From NCBI GenBank assembly GCA_963762545.1, contig CAVXLC010000001.1:806001-870000 (forward strand): a DNA stretch of 64,000 nucleotides. Direction: 5' to 3'. Under the pieces are notes generated by a model, which did no database searches, was not told where the DNA came from, and saw only the letters and a program-made list of their open reading frames with translations. This document shows positions 53,563-62,375 of this stretch, in pieces; position 1 is the first letter of the stretch, and every line of letters starts with the position of its first letter. The position numbers and the translations under genes were made by a program. Origin of the DNA: JABFSM01 sp963762545 (GTDB lineage: Bacteria > Gemmatimonadota > Gemmatimonadetes > Gemmatimonadales > GWC2-71-9).

Positions 53563-55491
53563 CTACTTCTTCTCCTCGTCCACGATCTCGTAGTCGGCCT
53601 CGACCACGTCCTCCTTGGCCTGACCGCCGGCGCCATCGGCCTGGGAGGTGGACCCCTCCGGGGCGCCGGTGCCGGACCCGCCCGCGGCGTTGGCCGCCTC
53701 GTACAGCGAGGCGCCGGCCGCGGAGTAGGCCGAGTTCAGCTCGTTGAGCGCCGTCTTGATGCCGGCCGAGTCGCCCACCCGCAGGGCCTCGCGTCCCGCC
53801 ACCACCGCGCCATCCAGCCGGCCCTTGACGTCCGCCGAGAGGCGATCCGCCCAGTCCTTGCTGTCCTTCTCGACCTTGTAGACCAGCCCGTCCAGCTGAT
53901 TCCGGGACTCGATCTGGTCGCGGCGCTCCTGGTCTTCCTTGGCGTGGAGCTCGGCGGCCTTCACCATCTTGTCGATGTCGGTATCCGACAGCCCGGAGGA
54001 CGCCTCGATCCGGATCTTCTGCTCCTTCCCGGTGGTCTTGTCCTTGGCCGAGACGTGCAGGATGCCGTTGGCGTCGATGTCGAAGGTCACCTCGACCTGC
54101 GGCATGCCGCGGGGCGCCGGCGGGATCCCGGTGAGCTGGAACTTGCCGATGGTACGGTTGTCCACCGCCAGCTGGCGCTCGCCCTGGAGCACGTGGATCT
54201 CGACCGTGGTCTGATTGTCTTCCGCGGTGGAGAACACCTCCGACTTCTTGGTGGGGATGGTGGTGTTCCTCGGAATCAGTACGGTGGTCACGCCGCCCAG
54301 GGTTTCGATGCCGAGCGACAGCGGCGTCACGTCGAGCAGGAGGACGTCCTTCACCTCGCCGCCCAGCACGCCGCCCTGGATCGCGGCGCCGATGGCCACG
54401 ACCTCGTCGGGATTGACCGACTTGTTGGGCTCCTTGCCGAAGAAGCCCTTGACGATCTCCTGGATCTTGGGAATCCGGGTCGAGCCGCCCACCAGGATGA
54501 CCTCGTCGATCTGCTTGGGATCGAGGCCGGCGTCCTTGAGGGCCTGCTGCATCGGCGGGATGGTCCGCTTGATGAGATCGTCCACCAGCTGCTCGAACTT
54601 GGCCCGGGTCAGGGTCACGTTCAGATGCTTGGGGCCCGATGCGTCCGCCGTGATGAACGGCAGATTGATGTCGGTCTGCTGGGTGCTGGACAGCTCCATC
54701 TTGGCCTTCTCGGCGCCTTCCTTGAGGCGCTGGAGCGCCATGGCGTCCTTGGAGAGATCGATGCCCTGGTCCTTCTTGAATTCAGCCACCAGCCAGTCGA
54801 TCAGCCGCTGGTCGAAGTCATCGCCGCCCAGGTGGGTGTCTCCGTTGGTGCTCTTGACCTCGAAGACGCCCTCGGCCAGCTCGAGCACCGAGATGTCATA
54901 GGTGCCGCCACCCAGGTCGAAGACCGCGATCTTCTCTTCCTTCTTCTTGTCGAGCCCGTAGGCCAGCGCGGCCGCGGTGGGCTCGTTGATGATCCGCAGC
55001 ACCTCGAGGCCGGCGATCTTGCCGGCATCCTTGGTGGCCTGACGCTGGGCGTCGTTGAAGTAGGCGGGGACGGTGATGACCGCCTTGTCGACGGTATAGC
55101 CGAGGTAGTCCTCGGCGGTCTGCTTCATTTTCTGGAGGATCATCGCGGAGATCTCGGGCGGCGTGTACTTCTTGGCGGCGATCTCGACCGCGGCGAGCCC
55201 GTTCTGACCCGATTCGACCTTGTACGGGACGCGCTTCATCTCTTCCTTGATCTCCTCGAGCCGGCGTCCCATGAACCGCTTGATGGAGAAGATGGTCTGC
55301 TTGGGGTTGGTGACCGCCTGACGCTTGGCCACCTGGCCGACGAGCCGCTCCCCATCCTTGGTGAACGCCACGACCGACGGGGTCGTGCGCCCGCCCTCGG
55401 CGTTCGGGATGACGACGGGATCGCCGCCTTCCATGACGGCAACGACGGAATTGGTCGTACCCAGGTCGATGCCGATGATCTTTGAGGCCAT
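53563..55491 (-). CDS. dnaK: Hsp70 chaperone DnaK
   Basis: ATP-driven chaperone of 642 residues. Family signatures: IGIDLGTTNS, VFDLGGGTYDISVLE and VGGSTRIPKIQ in the ATPase domain; the peptide-binding domain has QGERQLAVDNRTIGKFQL; the tail ends EADYEIVDEEKK, with the usual acidic EEVD-like end. The ATG at 55491 is chosen because of the conserved start KIIGIDLGTT; the longer frame upstream is a shadow. No dnaJ, grpE or CIRCE element is in the window. A GCCAAAA-N7-TTTTGGC palindrome lies about 60 bases upstream. Confidence 0.97.
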   Translation of the reverse strand: MASKIIGIDLGTTNSVVAVMEGGDPVVIPNAEGGRTTPSVVAFTKDGERLVGQVAKRQAVTNPKQTIFSIKRFMGRRLEEIKEEMKRVPYKVESGQNGLAAVEIAAKKYTPPEISAMILQKMKQTAEDYLGYTVDKAVITVPAYFNDAQRQATKDAGKIAGLEVLRIINEPTAAALAYGLDKKKEEKIAVFDLGGGTYDISVLELAEGVFEVKSTNGDTHLGGDDFDQRLIDWLVAEFKKDQGIDLSKDAMALQRLKEGAEKAKMELSSTQQTDINLPFITADASGPKHLNVTLTRAKFEQLVDDLIKRTIPPMQQALKDAGLDPKQIDEVILVGGSTRIPKIQEIVKGFFGKEPNKSVNPDEVVAIGAAIQGGVLGGEVKDVLLLDVTPLSLGIETLGGVTTVLIPRNTTIPTKKSEVFSTAEDNQTTVEIHVLQGERQLAVDNRTIGKFQLTGIPPAPRGMPQVEVTFDIDANGILHVSAKDKTTGKEQKIRIEASSGLSDTDIDKMVKAAELHAKEDQERRDQIESRNQLDGLVYKVEKDSKDWADRLSADVKGRLDGAVVAGREALRVGDSAGIKTALNELNSAYSAAGASLYEAANAAGGSGTGAPEGSTSQADGAGGQAKEDVVEADYEIVDEEKK

Positions 55492-55542
55492 GCTGGTTCC
55501 TCGAGTTCGGGGTTTGGGGCGCGAAAGAGCAACGGCCGTACC

Positions 55543-55563
55543 GCCAAAATGTGCCTTTTTGGC
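55543..55563. promoter_or_regulatory. Palindrome GCCAAAA-N7-TTTTGGC between dnaK and PP2C
   Basis: Seven-base perfect arms separated by seven bases in the 138-base region between divergent dnaK and the PP2C gene. It is much more AT-rich than its surroundings and is well placed to be an operator for dnaK. It is not CIRCE (TTAGCACTC-N9-GAGTGCTAA). Confidence 0.5.
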
Positions 55564-55615
55564 AGATTCGGCAGTTCGATCCCCGTACCCCCTGACCTGG
55601 CCAGCCAGACGTCGG

Positions 55616-55621
55616 TAAATT
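55616..55621 (+). promoter_or_regulatory. Candidate -10 box TAAATT before the PP2C gene
   Basis: TAAATT ends eight bases before the ATG, with no Shine-Dalgarno. CTGACC about 18 bases upstream resembles a -35 box. This is one of the better promoter candidates in the window. Confidence 0.5.
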
Positions 55622-55629
55622 CGCCCATC

Positions 55630-56544
55630 ATGGCAATCGCGCCCACGCCCCCGACCGGTTCCCAGGCCGTCTCGAGTCCTCCCAAGCCGCGGGATGAGGA
55701 TCTGGATTTCTACGGCTACACCCATCAGGGACTGGTTCGCAAACAGAACGAGGACAATTACCTGCTCTGCAGTCTCCACAAGACGATGAAGGTGATTTCC
55801 ACCAGTCTCCCGAATCCGGAGCTGCTGGAGCTGCCCAGCCAGCGGCTGGCCTCATTCTCGATGGTGGCCGATGGGGTGGGAGGTCACGCGGGAGGCGAGA
55901 CCGCGAGCCGGGCGGCGCTGGAGGCCATGGCCTCGTACGCCACCAACGCGATGGAGTGCTTCTACCGCGCCGACCCGAACCAGGAATCGGTGTTCCTCGA
56001 GGCGATGCGTGAAGCGGCCCTGGAATCGCACGAGGCGGTGAAGCGGCGAGCCGAGGAGAGCGGGGGGGTGGCAGGTATGTCGACCACCCTCACCCTGGCC
56101 ATCGGTCTCTGGCCCAAGCTCTACATCCTCCAGGTGGGAGACAGCCGGCTGTACCGGCTGCGGGGCGGAGCCCTGGAACAGCTCACCCGGGACCAGACCA
56201 TCGCGGAGGACCTGGTCGATCAGGGCATCCTGCCCCGAGCCAACAAGTTCCGGAGCCCCTTCGCGCACGTGCTGTCGAGCTCGATCGGCGGGCAGACCCA
56301 CCCGGTGGTCACCGCCGTGGAGCTCGCGCCGGGCGACGTGACGCTGCTCTGCACCGACGGCCTCACCAAGCACGTGAGCGACGAGCGGATTCGGGAGCGG
56401 TTGAGCGCGCTCACCTCGTCCGAGCAGGCCTGCAAGGCCCTGGTGCAGGACGCCCTGGATGGCGGCGGTACCGACAACGTCACGGTCGTGGTGCTGCGGG
56501 CCGTGCGGTCGGGGAACGGAGGGGGCGACGGGAAGAAGGGCTGA
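55630..56544 (+). CDS. PP2C-family Ser/Thr phosphatase
   Basis: Metal-dependent phosphatase of 304 residues, normally the antagonist of PknB-type kinases. Motifs: GLVRKQNEDNYLL (metal Glu/Asp), MVADGVGGHAGGETAS, GMSTTLTLAI, LQVGDSRLYRLR and, late, GGGTDNVTVVVLR. Two short insertions occur compared with PrpC; the protein is cytoplasmic. The ATG at 55630 was chosen because the upstream extension has no similarity. Its partner kinase could be the broken PknB-like protein at 4734 or one elsewhere. Confidence 0.93.
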   Translation: MAIAPTPPTGSQAVSSPPKPRDEDLDFYGYTHQGLVRKQNEDNYLLCSLHKTMKVISTSLPNPELLELPSQRLASFSMVADGVGGHAGGETASRAALEAMASYATNAMECFYRADPNQESVFLEAMREAALESHEAVKRRAEESGGVAGMSTTLTLAIGLWPKLYILQVGDSRLYRLRGGALEQLTRDQTIAEDLVDQGILPRANKFRSPFAHVLSSSIGGQTHPVVTAVELAPGDVTLLCTDGLTKHVSDERIRERLSALTSSEQACKALVQDALDGGGTDNVTVVVLRAVRSGNGGGDGKKG

Positions 56545-56563
56545 AGCCGCACCCCGAGTCTTC

Positions 56564-56857
56564 CTACCAGCGGCGAACTTCCTCCCAGATCTCTCGTGTC
56601 AGGCTCGTCCCGCTCGGAAAATGCTTCTCGTAATCCCGCCGGAGCGCCGGCGCGTGATCTTCCAGGTATCGCTCGAGCTCGGCGAGTGACTCGGCCAGAT
56701 AGCGCTGGCGGAACCGGGTTTCCTTGGCCCGGTCCAGTTCCGCGTGGGCAAAGCATCCGGTCGCGAGCAGGGCGGGGATGTGGTGATCGCGCATGTAGGC
56801 GAGGTAGCGTTCGGTGAGCGCCTCGTCCACTTCCACCGTCACCTCGTAGGCAATCAT
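56564..56857 (-). CDS. DUF4286 family protein
   Basis: Small protein of 97 residues with the DUF4286 pattern: IAYEVTVEVDEALTERYLAYM at the start, HIPALLATGCF, ETRFRQRYLAESLAELERYL and LRRDYEKHFP. It has the dimeric alpha-beta fold of this uncharacterised family and full length. It stands last after the heparinase-like gene and a possible small ORF on the minus strand. Function is unknown. Confidence 0.9.
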   Translation of the reverse strand: MIAYEVTVEVDEALTERYLAYMRDHHIPALLATGCFAHAELDRAKETRFRQRYLAESLAELERYLEDHAPALRRDYEKHFPSGTSLTREIWEEVRRW

Positions 56858-56866
56858 CCGAGTTGC

Positions 56867-56974
56867 TCAGCGTGCCGTGATGTACTGAATGGCGATCGGC
56901 TTGTCGTCTGGCCGGTTCGCGAGCGCGGCGAGCCCGAGGAGGGCCGCGGGGGGAATGATCCAGGCCGGTCTCAT
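56867..56974 (-). CDS. Possible small exported peptide (35 aa)
   Basis: ATG-started ORF in the gap between the heparinase-like and DUF4286 genes. The product has a hydrophobic N-terminal half (IIPPAALLGLAALA) and a polar half (NRPDDKPIAIQYITAR), like a signal peptide with a short mature peptide. It does not overlap either neighbour. No homologue or clear ribosome site is seen, so it may be chance. Confidence 0.35.
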   Translation of the reverse strand: MRPAWIIPPAALLGLAALANRPDDKPIAIQYITAR

Positions 56975-57013
56975 GCGGGCCGCGCGGGCATCATGGTTCA
57001 GCCTCGGAAAGGG

Positions 57014-59743
57014 TCATCCCAGGTGCAGCACCCCGAACTGAGCCGGGTCGTGGCGATCCCCCCGCAAATAGATCCAGCCGCCGCCTCCACCCCAGACCAG
57101 CTGGCCGGCCCGGCGCTGACGCCCAGGCTGCATTTCGTTGACCAGGAGGTCGAAGCCCAGCCGGGTGCCGGAATGATGGCCTGCCAGCCGCCGGTCGGCG
57201 AGCCGCAGCGTGACCAGGTAGCCGAGCTCGGTGGGGGTCCAGGTGCCGCTCAGGACCATCGTCCCACCGGTGGCATCGTCCAGCGGCCGCGAGATCAGTC
57301 CCCCGCCTTCCTTCGGCGTCACCATCACGCCGTGAACCGAGTCGTCGACTTCGAGGTAGATCTGGAGGCTGTCGGAGTTGATATCCTCGGCCTCGTTGTC
57401 GAGCTCGAGGGCCGGCGCCTCGGGGCCCCGGAGGATCACCTCCGGCTTGGCGACCGCGACCGCGAGGTACAGTGCCTCCCCGTCCCAATTGACCCAGGCG
57501 CGGGCCGAAAAATTTTCGGCGTCATAGGGCTCTTCGCTGCGGCGGTACTGGTGCTCGCTGTCGAGGTCGAGCGATCCGGTGATGACAAAGCCGGTCAGGG
57601 TCCCGTCGAGAGCGGGCGGAGCGTGAATGAACGGGGCGATCGCCCCCGCCGGCTCTTCCTTGGGCTGGAAGATCGGGCGATGCCGCGGAGGCTCCGAGCG
57701 CAGGCCGGCAAGGGTCCGGCGCCGTTCTCCCAGCTCGACCGTGACGCCGGCCTCAGAGAGATGATAGCGGACCGGCCCGTTCGGCGCCGCGACCTCGATG
57801 CGCTCGTCGGTTACCCGGAGGTCGGGCGGAGCGGCGCCGGCGGGTGCGAGGCTCAGCGCGGCGACCCAGCGATGGGCCCCGCCGGGGGCCCGAAGCAGCA
57901 GGAAGGGATGTCTCTGCCTGGTGATCGGGAGACCAGGGGCCTCCGCCCGCAACAGGTCCGCGGCGGGGGCGGAGAGGACGGCGTGCAGCACCCGGTCGCT
58001 CCGGGGATCGCCCACCCGGACGATCACCGGTCCCGGTCCCCCGGGGGTGAACCGTTCCGGATCCGAGACGAAGGGGTGATCGAGCGAGGCCGGCTCCCAG
58101 GGTCCGGGGCTGGCGACGGTCAGCTCGCCTTCAAAATGCCAGGGCAGATCGACGACGCCCGCGGCCTCCGGCGCCACGTCGAGCACGTCGAGCAGCAGGC
58201 CGGGCGTCGCCACCAGCGTGCGACGGAAGTGTCCGGCCCGGGCGCGGCACCAGGCTACCTCTCCGTCGGATTCGAACGCCTCGCACCAGGCGTCCTCGCC
58301 GCCGGCGTTCACTCCATCGAGGCGGGGAGCGTTGTGGGCCAGGGAGGACCGGTACCATTCGAGGACCGGCTCGACGTAGGACCCGGTGCCCGCGTCGGGA
58401 AGCCAATGGGCTCCGCCGGCGTGGAGGGTGAGGTGCAGCCGGTCGGGGTGTCCGTGTCCCCCGATTTCCCGGCCGCACTCGAGGCTGGCATAGAGGCTGC
58501 CCTGGCGAAGCACGGCCAGTCCCTGGCTGCCGAGGAGCACACTGCCGGGCTGCCAGGGGGCCACCGCGGACGGGTCGGGCGCCGGCCCCATGGCGGTGAG
58601 GGCCCACCAGGACAGCTCGCCGCGCTGATGCGGCTCGCGCACCGTTCGGCCGGCATCGTGAAGCCAGGCGTCGTAGACCAGGGCATTGGTGTTGGGAGAC
58701 TCGAGCGCGTAGAGCGCGCCGAGCCAGGCATCGAGCTCCGGGTCGCGCCCCAGCCACCCGCGCCCGATCTCCCAGAGCTCCAGGGACGGCGCTTCCGCCA
58801 GGGAAACGCCGTAGCGCGAGTCCCGTCGCGCCGGGTAGGTGAAATCGGGCAGCGCGGAACGACTCGGCGCCAGGAGCGCCTCGCGGAAGTGGCGGCGGAT
58901 CTCGTCGGCTTCCAGAATGTCGTACCCGGCCGCGCGGGCCCAGTGGATGCCCTGCATCACGCCGCGCAGCGCAAACAGGTGGTAGTTCTCGCCCTCCCAC
59001 CAGAGTCCGTCGTCTCCGAATCCGTCGGCCAGGTGGCCGAGGAGGCCGGTCCGCTCCTCGACCGCGGTCCGGGCCAGATCGGCGTCGCCGAACCAGGCGG
59101 CGATCGCCGTGAGGGCCGCGGCGTGCCAGGTCTGCCGGTTGGACATTCCTTCGTTGAAGTCCCCAATGATCCGGGCGGCCTCATCCGCCACCTGGTTGAC
59201 CCCGTCGATTCGCGCTTCCGGAAGCCGGCCGGCTTCCCGAAGGATGAACGCCGCGGCGAGCCAGGAGGTGAGCCAGAGGGACTCGAGGTAGGTGGAGAAG
59301 AACAGATGGGAGGGGCCCAGGACGTTGTCGCGATTGGGAATGGCGTGATAGAGATCTTCGTATCGGGCGAGCAGGTCGATGGCGCGACTCTCGGCCCGCG
59401 CGTCGTCCGTGACCACGGACACCAGCGCGAGCTCCGCGGTGCGCTCCGCGAGCCAGAGGTGCTGGGTCCGGGCCCAGTGGCCGTGGTGGCGCTCGCCGGT
59501 GACGCTCCGTCCGCAGCTCGGGCAGCGATGGTGGTCGGGACTCCAGGGATCGAAGGCCAGCGCCGCGCCATCGTCCGGGCAGACGCCCCCGTCGCGGGAT
59601 AAGAACGCCTTGACCTCCGGCACCGGAGGCATTTCCCCCAACAGCCGCTCCGATCGCGCCCGGAGCGTGGCGACGAGACGGGTCAAGTCGGCGTCCCCGG
59701 GTACCCGCGCCTTGAGCGACTCGATTTCCTCGATGGTCAGCAT
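57014..59743 (-). CDS. Heparinase II/III-like lyase with C-terminal CBM9/DOMON-type domain
   Basis: Protein of 909 residues. An unusual N-terminus carries a zinc-ribbon (CPDDGAAL and CPSCGRS, residues 55-85). An alpha/alpha toroid spans about 110-400; EGENYHLFA and SNRQTWHAAA are typical of heparinase II/III-like lyases. The beta-sheet domain shows GGHGHPDRLHLTLHAGG and SLAHNAPRLDG. The final 180 residues (about 725-905) look like a CBM9/DOMON sugar-binding domain: ALYLAVAVAKPEVIL, DSLQIYLEVDDSVHG. There is no signal peptide, which is odd for a polysaccharide lyase and suggests cytoplasmic oligosaccharide processing. TACTAT lies six bases before the ATG. Confidence 0.85.
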   Translation of the reverse strand: MLTIEEIESLKARVPGDADLTRLVATLRARSERLLGEMPPVPEVKAFLSRDGGVCPDDGAALAFDPWSPDHHRCPSCGRSVTGERHHGHWARTQHLWLAERTAELALVSVVTDDARAESRAIDLLARYEDLYHAIPNRDNVLGPSHLFFSTYLESLWLTSWLAAAFILREAGRLPEARIDGVNQVADEAARIIGDFNEGMSNRQTWHAAALTAIAAWFGDADLARTAVEERTGLLGHLADGFGDDGLWWEGENYHLFALRGVMQGIHWARAAGYDILEADEIRRHFREALLAPSRSALPDFTYPARRDSRYGVSLAEAPSLELWEIGRGWLGRDPELDAWLGALYALESPNTNALVYDAWLHDAGRTVREPHQRGELSWWALTAMGPAPDPSAVAPWQPGSVLLGSQGLAVLRQGSLYASLECGREIGGHGHPDRLHLTLHAGGAHWLPDAGTGSYVEPVLEWYRSSLAHNAPRLDGVNAGGEDAWCEAFESDGEVAWCRARAGHFRRTLVATPGLLLDVLDVAPEAAGVVDLPWHFEGELTVASPGPWEPASLDHPFVSDPERFTPGGPGPVIVRVGDPRSDRVLHAVLSAPAADLLRAEAPGLPITRQRHPFLLLRAPGGAHRWVAALSLAPAGAAPPDLRVTDERIEVAAPNGPVRYHLSEAGVTVELGERRRTLAGLRSEPPRHRPIFQPKEEPAGAIAPFIHAPPALDGTLTGFVITGSLDLDSEHQYRRSEEPYDAENFSARAWVNWDGEALYLAVAVAKPEVILRGPEAPALELDNEAEDINSDSLQIYLEVDDSVHGVMVTPKEGGGLISRPLDDATGGTMVLSGTWTPTELGYLVTLRLADRRLAGHHSGTRLGFDLLVNEMQPGRQRRAGQLVWGGGGGWIYLRGDRHDPAQFGVLHLG

Positions 59744-59749
59744 GAGACT

Positions 59750-59755
59750 ATAGTA
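59750..59755 (-). promoter_or_regulatory. Candidate -10 box TACTAT before the heparinase-like gene
   Basis: TACTAT on the minus strand followed by six bases and the ATG, without a Shine-Dalgarno. It is in the 39-base gap between divergent heparinase-like and epimerase genes. Confidence 0.45.
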
Positions 59756-59782
59756 AGCCGATTCTCTCCGGATTCACGCCCC

Positions 59783-60799
59783 GTGCCCGACGAAGCCGAG
59801 CTCGAGGAGCTGCTCTCCCGGCCTGACCCGGCCGTGGCCGAGGCCATGGGTACCCTGGCGGGGGACATCGTGCTGCTGGGGGCCGGCGGCAAGATGGGCC
59901 CGAGCCTGGCCCGGCTGGCCCGGCGGGCCTCGGATCAGGCCGGCATCCGCCGACGGGTGATCGCGGTCGCGCGATTCTCCGAGCCGGCGGTCCAGAGCGG
60001 GCTCGAGGCGGACGGGGTCGAGACCATCCGGTGTGATTTGTTCGACGGGCCCCAGGTGGCGGCCCTGCCCGACGTGCCCAATGTTATCTACCTGGCGGGG
60101 CAGAAGTTCGGGACGACGGGAGACGAGGCCAGGACCTGGGCGGTGAACGCGGTGTTGCCGGGGATTGCCGCGGCGCGGTTTCCGGGGGCGCGGATCGTGG
60201 CCTTCTCCACGGGCAACGTCTATCCGCTGTGGCCCGCGGACAGCGACGGGCCCACCGAGACCGACCCGGTGGCGCCGGTGGGTGAGTACGCGCAATCGGC
60301 GCTGGCGCGGGAGCGGGTGCTCGAGTTCTACTCGCGCCGCAACGGCACCGTCATGGCGCTGCTCCGACTCAACTACGCCATCGAGCCGCGCTACGGCGTG
60401 CTCCGGGACATCGCCGACCGGGTCTGGGCCGGAGCCGCCGTGAGCCTCGCGATGGGCCGGGTCAACCTGATCTGGCAGCGGGACGCCAATGCCATCGCCC
60501 TCCGCGCGCTGGCCCGGTGCGCCGCGCCGCCGCTGGTGCTGAACGTCACCGGCCGGCCCTCGTATCCGGTGCGCTCTCTGGCCATGGAGTTCGGCCGGCG
60601 CTGGGGCAGGGAACCGGTGTTCGAGGGACAGCCGGGCCCCTCCGCGCTCCTGAGCAACGCCGCGCGGTCGGAGGCGCTGTTCGGCGCGCCGGAGACGGGC
60701 CTCGGCGCGATGATCGATCGGGTGGCCGAGTGGGTGGAAGCGGGTGGGCGCTCGCTGGGCAAGCCCACCCACTTCGAGACCCGCGACGGGAAATTCTGA
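59783..60799 (+). CDS. NAD(P)-dependent epimerase/dehydratase (extended SDR)
   Basis: Extended short-chain dehydrogenase of 338 residues. The cofactor site is IVLLGAGGKMGPSL (a GxGGxxG variant, about 30-45), DLFDG the adenine contact, and the VIYLAGQK strand. In the substrate half, FSTGNVYP and a Tyr in PVGEYAQSALARE are present, but the usual YxxxK lacks the Lys at the expected spot, so a non-classical active site is possible. The GTG at 59783 begins PDEAELEELL. It is divergent from the heparinase gene and may act on a sugar or uronic acid released by it. Confidence 0.82.
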   Translation: MPDEAELEELLSRPDPAVAEAMGTLAGDIVLLGAGGKMGPSLARLARRASDQAGIRRRVIAVARFSEPAVQSGLEADGVETIRCDLFDGPQVAALPDVPNVIYLAGQKFGTTGDEARTWAVNAVLPGIAAARFPGARIVAFSTGNVYPLWPADSDGPTETDPVAPVGEYAQSALARERVLEFYSRRNGTVMALLRLNYAIEPRYGVLRDIADRVWAGAAVSLAMGRVNLIWQRDANAIALRALARCAAPPLVLNVTGRPSYPVRSLAMEFGRRWGREPVFEGQPGPSALLSNAARSEALFGAPETGLGAMIDRVAEWVEAGGRSLGKPTHFETRDGKF

Positions 60800-60802
60800 G
60801 GC

Positions 60803-61231
60803 TTATGGCTGTCGCTGGTAGACCAGAATGGACCCGTTGAAGCTCTGGGTGAGCTGGTCCTGGCCGTCCCAGCTCATTTCGTACACGCCGGAACCGTCGT
60901 TGGGGACGAACTGGACCGTTCGGCCCGACAGGGCCCAGGTTCCGACCGCCGCGTCGGTTTCGGTGGACACCACGCCCGACTGGGTGATGCTCAGTTCCGT
61001 GACGTCCGCGAAGCTTCCGTCGGAATCGAGGGTCACGGTACCCTGGGTGATTTCCGCGATGTCGTTGCCCTGCTGGTCCACGATGACCGGGAGGGACTGC
61101 CCGTCGACGGTTTCCAGCGTGTAGACGCCCACCGCCGCATCGGCGCCGGTGCTGGCGAGGGTGTCGCGGCAGGCCCCCAGGGAGAGGCCCATGACGGTGG
61201 CGAACAGGATCGTGACGGCGGAGCGGATCAT
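60803..61231 (-). CDS. Lipocalin-like or beta-rich lipoprotein of unknown function
   Basis: Exported lipoprotein of 142 residues, lipobox LSLGAC. The mature part is a series of beta strands: VGVYTLETVDGQSLPVIV, TQGTVTLDSDGSFADVT and VGTWALSGRTVQFVPN, a pattern common in META- or lipocalin-type secreted proteins that test a small hydrophobic pocket. No motif fixes the ligand. The start is the ATG before MIRSAVTIL. It is convergent with the epimerase gene. Confidence 0.75.
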   Translation of the reverse strand: MIRSAVTILFATVMGLSLGACRDTLASTGADAAVGVYTLETVDGQSLPVIVDQQGNDIAEITQGTVTLDSDGSFADVTELSITQSGVVSTETDAAVGTWALSGRTVQFVPNDGSGVYEMSWDGQDQLTQSFNGSILVYQRQP

Positions 61232-61315
61232 GGCTGGGGCGCTTCCTTCCGGGCGGGGCTGTACGTCAGGGGACGATTCCCGGCGGCCTTCCTCACACGC
61301 GACCGAGGGGAGCCC

Positions 61316-62368
61316 ATGATGGACCAGCGCACGCTCCGCCGGCTTCGCCGGGGCGTCGTCATTCCGGCGCACCCGCTGGCGCTCACGGCGGCGCGGAAGC
61401 TCGACGAGCGCCGGCAGCGGGCCCTGACGCGGTACTATCTGGACGCCGGCGCGGGCGGAATCGCGGTCGGCGTGCACACCACCCAATTCGGCATCCGGAA
61501 TCCGAAGGTGGCCCTCTACCGCCCGGTGCTCGAGCTTGCCGCGGAGACGGTGCGGGAGTGGGGATCAACGCGCGACCGGCCGACGATCCTGGTGGCCGGA
61601 GTGATCGGCCGGACCGGGCAGGCGGTGGGCGAGGCGCGCACGGCGCGAGACCTGGGGTACCAGGTGGGGCTGCTCGGGCTCGGCGCCCTGGCGGAGGCGA
61701 GCGACGACCAGCTCATTGCCCACGCGAGACGGGTCGGGGAGGTGCTCCCCCTGATGGGGTTCTACCTGCAGCCGGCGGTGGGCGGGCGGCGGCTGGCCTA
61801 TTCCTTCTGGCGCCGATTCGTCGAACTCGAGCGCGTCGTGGCGATCAAGATCGCACCGTTCAACCGCTACGACACGCTGGACGTGATCCGCGCGGTGGCG
61901 GACGCGGGACGGGAGCGGGAGATCGCGCTCTACACCGGCAACGACGACAACATCGTGATCGACCTGGTGACCAGGTTCCGGTGTCAGGGGACCCGGAGCC
62001 GGGCGGCCGGCGTGCGGATGGCCGGCGGCCTGCTGGGCCACTGGGCGTTCTGGACCCGGAAGGCGGTGGACCTGCTCAAGCGCGCGCGGTCGGTGCCCGG
62101 CCCCCAGCGGAATCTCCTGACCCTCGCCGCCCAGACCACCGACGCCAATGGCGCGATCTTCGACGCGGCCCACCGATTCCGCGGCTGCATTCCGGGGATC
62201 CACGAGGTGCTCCGGCGGCAGGGTTTGCTGCGGGGCCGGTGGTGCCTGGATCCCGACGAGGAGCTGTCCGCGGGGCAGGCGAGGGAGATTGACCGGGTGT
62301 GCCGGGCCTATCCGCACCTCGCCGATGACGGGTTCGTTCAGGCGGGCCTGGATCGCTGGATGCGCTAG
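61316..62368 (+). CDS. DapA-like aldolase/lyase (dihydrodipicolinate synthase family)
   Basis: TIM-barrel Schiff-base enzyme of 350 residues. The conserved Lys lies in VVAIKIAPFNRYDTLDVI, and AGAGGIAVGVHTTQF near residue 45 takes the place of the usual G-T-E loop; the Tyr that completes the DapA triad is not evident. It is about 55 residues longer than DapA at the C-terminus. This clade acts on keto acids in sugar or aromatic catabolism rather than lysine synthesis. A GAGGGGAG ribosome site precedes the ATG. It is next to two amidohydrolase genes on the opposite strand. Confidence 0.82.
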   Translation: MMDQRTLRRLRRGVVIPAHPLALTAARKLDERRQRALTRYYLDAGAGGIAVGVHTTQFGIRNPKVALYRPVLELAAETVREWGSTRDRPTILVAGVIGRTGQAVGEARTARDLGYQVGLLGLGALAEASDDQLIAHARRVGEVLPLMGFYLQPAVGGRRLAYSFWRRFVELERVVAIKIAPFNRYDTLDVIRAVADAGREREIALYTGNDDNIVIDLVTRFRCQGTRSRAAGVRMAGGLLGHWAFWTRKAVDLLKRARSVPGPQRNLLTLAAQTTDANGAIFDAAHRFRGCIPGIHEVLRRQGLLRGRWCLDPDEELSAGQAREIDRVCRAYPHLADDGFVQAGLDRWMR

Positions 62369-62375
62369 CCCCCCC

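Noticed and set aside
55492..55629. CIRCE element expected upstream of dnaK
   Set aside because: No TTAGCACTC/GAGTGCTAA inverted pair is present; only the different GCCAAAA palindrome is seen.
56744..59602. 952-codon open frame antisense to the heparinase-like gene
   Set aside because: The composition is that of a shadow frame; the opposite strand has clear domains.
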